Below the pieces are notes generated by a model. It saw only the letters and a list, made by a program, of their open reading frames with translations, was not told the origin of the DNA and did no database searches. Of a stretch of DNA of 64,000 bases, positions 57,925-64,000 are shown in pieces. Made by a program: the position numbers and the translations under genes. Position 1 is the first letter of the stretch, and each line of letters starts with the position of its first letter. Location of the stretch: the NCBI GenBank assembly GCA_022539475.1, contig VCMS01000070.1, forward strand, positions 62,001 through 126,000, given 5' to 3'. This stretch comes from Gracilaria domingensis (Eukaryota > Rhodophyta > Florideophyceae > Gracilariales > Gracilariaceae).

Positions 57925-58435
57925 AGAGGGTTGCATGGCTGTGGCCTCGTCCTTGCACGTGCCTGAACCCTGCTGCACCGCAACAGATACGTGTAGATAC
58001 ACCACTCTGCATTCTCTGGCCCCATCGTAACGATAAAAGTACGATAAACTCCAATGAGAGCGTGAAAGAACGATCCAATCACCACATCGCACGGAGCGAA
58101 ATCTCCAAACGCTTTCGACAATCTCGTTCCGAATTAACGCTGCCAGCTTGATGTCCCTTGCCCCAGCTACACACAATGCTGCTCCGTATTCAGCAGCTGT
58201 ACATTCGTTTCTTCTACAATCCATCGCTTCGTTTTCGCCAGTTGCCAGTGCGAAAACGTTTCAACTCTGCACGAGGCGATCCTTAATGACTCAAACAACT
58301 AACAACGAACAACAACACAATACAGCAGCAGAGGGGCAACAAGAACAACACTCTAGTCCTTCACGACTTTTCGTTCGCGATGCACCTCTTCCTCCAGTAA
58401 AACATTTCGATGCCTTCTGCTCCGATCTCCTTCCA

Positions 58436-58442
58436 TATATAA
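58436..58442 (+). promoter_or_regulatory. TATA box of vWA-a copy 4
   Basis: TATATAA, 132 bp before the ATG at 58574. Confidence 0.75.
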
Positions 58443-58573
58443 GCACATCGCAGCGCCGCCAAAACCTCCAAGCTCTGCCGTCCATCCACCCACTCATCGA
58501 CTCTACTAGCTGCTTCAGAACAAATCCCAGCTTCTACACAACAGCTTCAACTGACCCTCACCCACAAACCATA

Positions 58574-59260
58574 ATGATCAACTTTGTGTTCTTTTCCATC
58601 GCTGCCGCGCTCTGCATCGCAGTCAATGCATCTGCTGTGAAACAGCTCCCTGTGGCTGGACGAATGAGTGCTGCCGCACTAGCAGAGCTCAAAGCCAAGA
58701 TTGAGGCAGCTGGCGGATGCAATCTGAACGTGTGCTTTGCGATCGACGGCAGTGGCTCAATTAGCTCGCAAGAGTTCACCAACGAGAGGTTCTTTGTTTT
58801 GGACGTGAGCGCTGTGCTGGTGGATAACCCGTTGGAGTTGGGTGCAGTGCAGTACTCCACTTCGGTGAGTACCATTACGGACCTCACGCCCGATTCTCCC
58901 ACGTTCAACACTCTGGTGCAAACCGAAGAGCAGCTGCGCGGCTTGTCGTTTGTGTCGGGCGGTATTAGCGCCTGCTTCTCGCAGCTTTCGCGCAGGCCCG
59001 GTGAGGCCAACAAGATCGTTCTTCTAGGGGACGGCATGAGCAATATCGGAGCCAGTGCGGTGGCACGCGCCGATCTGTTCCGCAGTATCGGAGGCAGTGT
59101 TTGCGTAGTGGCCGCTGGCGCGGCGGACGAGGACATTTTGTTGGACATTGCTGGTGGGGACGCCGACAAGGTGTTCCAGGTGGATAGCTTCCTCGACGTT
59201 CTCGCCCTGGAGAAAATCGCCGAGGAGCTGGCCCTCAAAATCTGCGCCGATGCGTTGTAA
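58574..59260 (+). CDS. Secreted von Willebrand factor A domain protein (vWA-a, copy 4)
   Basis: The 228-residue protein is identical to copies 1 and 2, with a few silent changes (for example ATTACGGAC at about 58875 and AATATCGG at 59042). The base before the ATG is of the right-arm type (CATAATG), while the sequence after the stop (AAGAGGTAGGGG) is of the copy 1 type. A copia element begins 51 bp after the stop, before the place where the other copies have AATAAA, so the transcript must end in the LTR or elsewhere. Confidence 0.88.
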   Translation: MINFVFFSIAAALCIAVNASAVKQLPVAGRMSAAALAELKAKIEAAGGCNLNVCFAIDGSGSISSQEFTNERFFVLDVSAVLVDNPLELGAVQYSTSVSTITDLTPDSPTFNTLVQTEEQLRGLSFVSGGISACFSQLSRRPGEANKIVLLGDGMSNIGASAVARADLFRSIGGSVCVVAAGAADEDILLDIAGGDADKVFQVDSFLDVLALEKIAEELALKICADAL

Positions 59261-59311
59261 AGAGGTAGGGGCCGCCAGCGAACTGTTGCCGTCTCCAACA
59301 GCTCACGAGAC

Positions 59312-59642
59312 AGTACAAATTCTGGTATGTATAAGCAGGGTTGAGAGCTGAATACCATTGATTTGTAGTCAGAGCCTCTCTCTTTACTTATGTAGGCGCG
59401 CGTCTGGTTTGGCGGAGGAGCTAGGTGCAGCACTGTCCGTCACAATATTTCGCGTACTTCAGCCTACGTGTTCGCATATGCAGCGGATCACTCTTCTAAA
59501 TAAATTATCTAATAACGCATATGCACAGATTCAGATCCAGTTGCCTCCTGGTAGATATGTCCATGAGGACACATCCTCCTAGCACTTCATGCTTGACCAT
59601 TTCCACTGCCATTATGTCTCGCTTCCATCACATATTCCAACT
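59312..59642 (-). repeat. Copia 3' LTR
   Basis: About 331 bp. On the element's strand it runs from AGTTGGAATATG to AATTTGTACT, so the ends are AGT...ACT rather than TG...CA. The outer end is fixed by comparison with the right LTR. The inner end is inferred from the purine tract and may be off by 1-3 bp. Confidence 0.85.
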
Positions 59643-59651
59643 CCCCCTCTT
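59643..59651 (-). other. Copia polypurine tract
   Basis: On the minus strand AAGAGGGGG directly precedes the 3' LTR, the usual primer for plus-strand synthesis. Confidence 0.7.
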
Positions 59652-59662
59652 GTTTGTCAATT

Positions 59663-62600
59663 CTAGAAACTTGGGCAAACACCCAAAAAGATCAAGTGCT
59701 TGTTGAAAACCTCCTTCGGCAGTGGTTTTGTCATGACATCCGCCGCCATCTTTTCCGTAGACAAATGTTCAATTGTTACCACCTTCGATTCAATCATATC
59801 TAACACAAAGTTTCCACGAATAGCCACGTGCTTAGCCCCTCGTATGCCAGATGATTCCCACACAATGGCCGTCTGATTGTCCTGATACAGTATGGTCGGG
59901 GATTCTTGCTTGCATCCTAAGTCCCGTAGAACATCGCGCATCCATAGAATAAATTTGCATGCTTCACTGGCAGAGACGTACTCCGCCTCGGCGGTCGAGA
60001 GGGCAACGACAGACTGCTTGATAGACCTCCATGCTACAGTAGTCTTTCCAAGCGTGATCACAAATCCACTTGTTGATCGCCGAGTATCGGCATCACTACC
60101 CCAGTCCGCGTCAGCAAAAGCTCGTAAATCTCCTGGATCGGTGCACAACTTCAATCCATACCCAGCTGTGCCACGAAGGTAACGCAGGATGCGTTTTACA
60201 GCTTTCAAGTCACACTCTCAAGGTGCTGAGCTTCGTCTAGAAAGCAGTGTGACGGCTACATTGAGATCAGGGCGAGTACGGGTAGCGAGAAAGAGAAGAC
60301 ATCCAATTATTTCCTGATACAACTTCTGATCAACAAGCTCATGATTGCATTTCTGCCGAACACATAAATCTGTCATGGGCGTCGAGACGAGTTTCGAGTG
60401 TTCCATGCCAAACCGCCTGAGTATCTCCTGAATGTAATCCTCTTGATGAAGAAACGCTCCGTCCTTCCTACTAGCAAAAGTGACCCCTAGAAATTTGGAG
60501 AGGTGCCCCATGTCCTTTGCGTCTAGATGATCAGATATCTCCTGCTTTACGATGTTCATATGCTTGCTATTGGGTGAAATAATAATAACATCATCCACAT
60601 ATATCATCAGCCACACATCATTCTGGACATATAGGCATTCATCTGAAAGCAAAGGGCGAAAGTTTAAACTTTCCATGACCTCCCTCCATTTCTTATACCA
60701 TTGACGAGGCGCTTGCTTCAAACCATAGAGATTCTTGCGTAGCTCGAGAACTTCATTTGGCTGACAGAGTTTCAATCCAGCAGGGGGCACAACATGAATC
60801 GTCTCATCAATATCGCCATGCAGAAAGGCGGTTTTAATATCCATTTGATGAATATTATACCCCCTCTGGACTGCCAGCGCTAGCACAAGTCGCACAGTGT
60901 TGAAGTCCACAACCGGTGCGTACGTTCTCTCTACTAACCCTTGCATGAATCCTCGAACGACCAGTCGAGCCTTATACCGCACTGTGTCTCCTACGGCATT
61001 TGTCTTACGAAGGAAGACCATCCTCGACCCAATTGGATTCATATCAGATGTGTGCCGAACTGTTTCCCACGTCGCATGTGCTCGAAGCGATGCAAGCTCA
61101 TCATCGATTGCAGAGCGCCAGCAATCAGCGTCAGGCATTTTTAAGGCCTCCTCTACAGTCTCTGGTGTGTGTAGAGAAATACATACTGCAGTCATGGCCC
61201 TCGTTGGATCGAAACGCTTTGGTGCTTTTCGCTGACGAGAAGGATATCTCGCAATAGGTTGCTCCGGTACTTCATTAACAACTGGAGGCTCCGCCGCGTA
61301 GCCTTCCCTCGTCGTTCCATACGTGGAGGGTTCTGTGGGATGGTGCGTAGTCCATTCAACTCCATCTTCATCCACTTCAGTAGTCCAATGTCCACTTCCT
61401 GTCAGATCCTTAACTTCTGAATCCTCGGTGGTCTCTGCTTCAATCTCTTCCTGTAAACTTCCAATTTCCACTTCTCTCGTGGCTGAATCATCACCAGAAT
61501 CGTCCACTGTTCCAGTACCAAACCAATCAAATCCCGGGAAGGACTCCTCATCCACTACCACGTCACGGGCTACAACAACAGTCTCTGAATCTTTCAGCCA
61601 GACTTTGTATTGACTATTATCGAAGCATCCGATAATAATCCCTTCCCTGCTCTTGGCATCAATCTTCTGTCGATTCTGTTTGGGTATGTGAACCCACGCA
61701 TGGCTTCCAAAGACGCGAAGATGGTCAATTCTGGGCTTACGTTTGGTGAACAATTCGAAACCAGTCACTTTACCTACCGTGGGGCAGAAGAAACGGTTTC
61801 GAATGTCAGCCGCGTGGGTCACCGCTTCCGCCCAAAATTGCCTCGGAAGTCCAGCGTGCAACAACAAAGATCGAGCGCACTCAACAATTGTCCGGTTCGT
61901 GCGTTCAGCCACACCGTTCTCGTTAGGAGAGTACGAGGAAGATGGTTTCCAATCTATTCCCTTCTCACGCAGATAGCCATTCAAGGCTACATACTCTCCA
62001 CCGCGGTCGCTCTTTAGCTGCTGGATTTTACAGTTACTTCGACGCTCTGCCCATGCTTCGAATGCCTTGAACTCAGTAGCAACGTCACTCTTACGTTTGA
62101 TGGGCTTGATCACAACGTATCCAGAGTAGTCGTCCTTAAATGATACGAAGAACTTTGATCCACCCAGTGACTGCACAGACATTGGCCCGCAAACATCGCT
62201 GTGTATTACTTGACAAACATTTGAAGCACGAGCTGGATTCTGATGATGTCTACAGCGCGACTGCTTGGCCCTCGCGCAAGTAGCACACACCTTCTTCGTG
62301 AAAGTATCGGTTCTTGGCGGCTGTACGGCGTTGGAGCGCAAGAGGTCTCGCACGCTATACTGGCTGGCATGGCCAAGTCTAGCGTGCCACAGACGGTCAG
62401 TGATCTTAGATCTCGCAATTAAAGCCCTATGACTGGTGTCATCACGCGCCAAATCTCCATCGATAACATACAGTCCACCATCACGTTGAGCCCGAAGAAG
62501 AACATTGCCATTCTTGCTTCCAGTACAGCCATTAGTCTCGAAGTCGAGTCTGACACCGTCATCGCAGAGTGCCGAACAAGAGATGAGAACATCTTGAATC

Positions 62601-63661
62601 TCGGGTACCAAAAGTACCCTATGCAGATACACATCATGCTCTTGAATGTGCGATCCACTTCTCACTTTCGTCCGCAGCACAGTGTCGCCTTCCATATTCG
62701 CAAGTAAGGTTGTTGAATCTCCCAATGCAACCCGTTTCTCGTTAATCCGGCGGAGATTTTTGAGAACAGCGGCATCACTGACCATGTGTTGGGATGCACC
62801 AGAATCTAGAACCAACTTCTCGTTTCGTACAGTGGCTCTCAGCAAGGTTGCTCTGCTAGCGGACTCAGTATTAGTCCCCTGAAAACCGGGACGAACCGAA
62901 TCTTGGTGACGGAGGTTTCTCTGCGTACAGTTCCTTGCGATGTGTCCCTTCCTGTGACAGTTGTAGCACGTACGAGATTCTTTGTAGGCCTTCCGTCCAC
63001 GATGTCTTGATCCGGAACTTGCCTGGAGGGCGGTGCCCTCGCTTTTGGTACTGCTATTGACCATACCAGCATCAAGATGCTCTTCGTATTCCTGTAGCAA
63101 ACGCGCAGTGACTACTTCCCATGACAAATTGGCATCAAACGTTTGCAGGGCTGCAACTGTGCTGCCGTACACTGATGAGTTCTTGTCCCCGAATGACGCC
63201 AAAAACATAGCAACTTGCATCTCCTCAGCCACGGCAGTGCCCATTTCAGCCAAACGATTAAAAACGTCTTCGAAAGCATCGACATAATCCTGCATTGTTT
63301 GACCGGTATATTTCATACGCGTCAGTTTCGATTGTAGTTGTACTCGTGAAACTACATTAGAGACAGCATATCGATCCTTCAATTTCTTCCATATGAGAAA
63401 AGGATTATGCTGATCAGCAAGACATAATCGCAATGGCTTGTCTCCAAGAGCACGCATAAGCAAAGAACGACACTTCGCAACATCCAGTCGCTCTTTCTCC
63501 GTCAAGTCCTTCTTCTCTTCAATAACGTCCACCGTGACATAGCGCAATACTCCTTCGGCGTGCAACAGAGCTTCAGTTCGCGCCAACCAGAGAAGAAAGT
63601 CCTCGCCAGTGCGACCAAAGAACTTGGTAATCTTTCGCGAGTCATCTATAATGCAGTACAC
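59663..63661 (-). pseudogene. Copia gag-pol polyprotein, one in-frame stop
   Basis: An open frame of 1,147 codons, then TGA (60218-60220), then 184 more codons in the same frame. Order: gag (UBN2-like, about 1-205), CCHC knuckle CYNCHRKGHIARNC (232-245), protease LDSGAS (285-290), and GAG-pre-integrase/HHCC (HARLGH...CATCARAKQSRC). The integrase core follows with Asp in HSDVCGP, Asp in LKSDRGGEY and Glu in PNENGVAERTN. Reverse transcriptase has FLHGDIDE and YVDD (1021-1024), and RNase H has AFADADWGSD and STAEAEYVS after the stop. TGA stands where relatives have a sense codon just before the conserved AVKRILRYLRGT. No in-frame ATG begins the frame: 63661 is GTG, and a spliced or lost start is possible. 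Apart from the stop it looks intact. Confidence 0.92.
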
Positions 63662-63742
63662 AACTGCAGCGACAATAGATCCAAATCAAAACAAGGAACA
63701 AAAGGACTTTCGCGGTTAGAACGCAGTGCAAAACAGTGATGA

Positions 63743-63748
63743 ACTTAC
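63743..63748 (-). other. Possible splice donor downstream of leader ATG
   Basis: GTAAGT on the minus strand, 23 nt after an ATG at 63771 that overlaps the primer-binding site. A CTGCAG acceptor-like site lies at about 63664. Joining the two is out of frame with gag by one base, so this is only a possibility. Confidence 0.3.
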
Positions 63749-63761
63749 TTGCGCTGGGTGT

Positions 63762-63775
63762 CTGGGCCCATAACC
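63762..63775 (-). other. Primer-binding site matching the initiator tRNA-Met anticodon arm
   Basis: The plus strand reads CTGGGCCCATAACC directly beside the 5' LTR. This is the anticodon stem-loop sequence of eukaryotic initiator tRNA-Met, including the CAU anticodon, rather than a tRNA 3' end. Drosophila copia uses a cleaved 5' half of this tRNA as primer, and the arrangement here fits the same mechanism. Confidence 0.8.
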
Positions 63776-64000
63776 AGTACAAATTCTGGTATGTATAAGC
63801 AGGGTTGAGAGCTGAATACCATTGATTTGTAGTCAGAGCCTCTCTCTTTACTTATGTAGGCGCGCGTCTGGTTTGGCGGAGGAGCTTGGTGCAGCACTGT
63901 CCGTCACAATATTTCGCGTACTTCAGCCTACGTGTTCGCATATGCAGCGGATCACTCTTCTAAATAAATTATCTAATAACGCATATGCACAGATTCAGAT
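63776..64000 (-). repeat. Copia 5' LTR (partial)
   Basis: 225 bp visible, differing from the left LTR at one position. It continues past the window. Confidence 0.93.

Larger units (their letters stand above)
53925..59311. repeat. Second copy of the three-gene vWA block
   Basis: Nearly identical to 36606-41992 at a constant offset of 17,319 bp, including both inverted arms and the centre. Only scattered single-base differences are visible (for example 40568 A against 57887 C). At the left edge homology fades near 53925. At the right edge it is cut at 59311 by the copia LTR. Confidence 0.95.
59312..64000 (-). mobile_element. Ty1/copia LTR retrotransposon (right LTR cut by window)
   Basis: Two LTRs flank one polyprotein in the copia order (gag, protease, integrase, RT, RNase H). 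The left (3') LTR is 59312-59642 and the right (5') LTR starts at 63776. Over the 225 bp available they differ at one base (59433 A against 63897 T), implying recent insertion. The left flank offers GAGAC as a candidate 5-bp target duplication, but the matching right flank lies outside the window. Confidence 0.95.

Overview
The window looks like a repeat-rich nuclear segment of a eukaryote with compact, apparently intronless genes. TATATAA boxes sit about 100-130 bp upstream of start codons and AATAAA signals sit close behind stop codons. APAF1-like NB-ARC/WD40 proteins, small secreted vWA proteins and a mixture of hAT, Tc1/mariner-like, PIF/Harbinger-like, Ty1/copia and Ty3/gypsy elements would fit a multicellular red alga. 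That assignment is inference, and I hold it at about even odds.

Region 1 (1-30,400) is a tandem array, all on the minus strand, of four ~7.3-8.1 kb units. Each unit carries one ~1,320-codon gene (N-terminal helical domain, NB-ARC ATPase, about ten WD40 repeats) plus a long spacer. The genes (here D, A, C, B, left to right) fall into two sequence types, D/C and A/B. The spacers also alternate, so the array is a two-gene ~15.5 kb unit duplicated in tandem. Every copy is broken: A and B by one lost base each, C by five, and D is heavily decayed. An hAT-derived element with an intact 8-bp target duplication, and a second hAT-like insertion carrying a nested solo LTR, sit in the spacer between A and C.

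Region 2 (31,270-35,113) holds two divergently transcribed single-copy genes. One encodes a secreted beta-rich protein whose C-terminus runs into the array edge. The other encodes a cysteine-rich membrane protein interrupted by a frame change.

Region 3 (35,827-42,859) is a large inverted repeat. Two nearly identical vWA genes (vWA-a) point outward from a central, different vWA gene (vWA-b), with inverted hAT-type MITEs at the outer ends. The same three-gene block recurs at 53,925-59,311 in the same orientation. Markers near the stop codons are swapped between the two blocks, which indicates recombination or conversion between inverted arms inside the coding sequence.

Region 4 (42,860-53,900) is a transposon graveyard. 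It contains a short-palindrome-dense ~6 kb region with a truncated Ty3/gypsy pol tail ending in a chromodomain, and an unrecognised ~600-aa ORF facing that tail. It also contains a 963-bp TA-flanked Tc1/mariner-like element with perfect 29-bp inverted repeats, a broken DDE (Harbinger-type) transposase and a 121-bp perfect hairpin.

Region 5 (59,312-64,000) is a young Ty1/copia element on the minus strand, inserted in the 3' UTR of the fourth vWA-a gene. Its polyprotein has a single in-frame TGA, its LTRs differ at one site over the 225 bp visible, and its primer-binding site matches the anticodon arm of initiator tRNA-Met.
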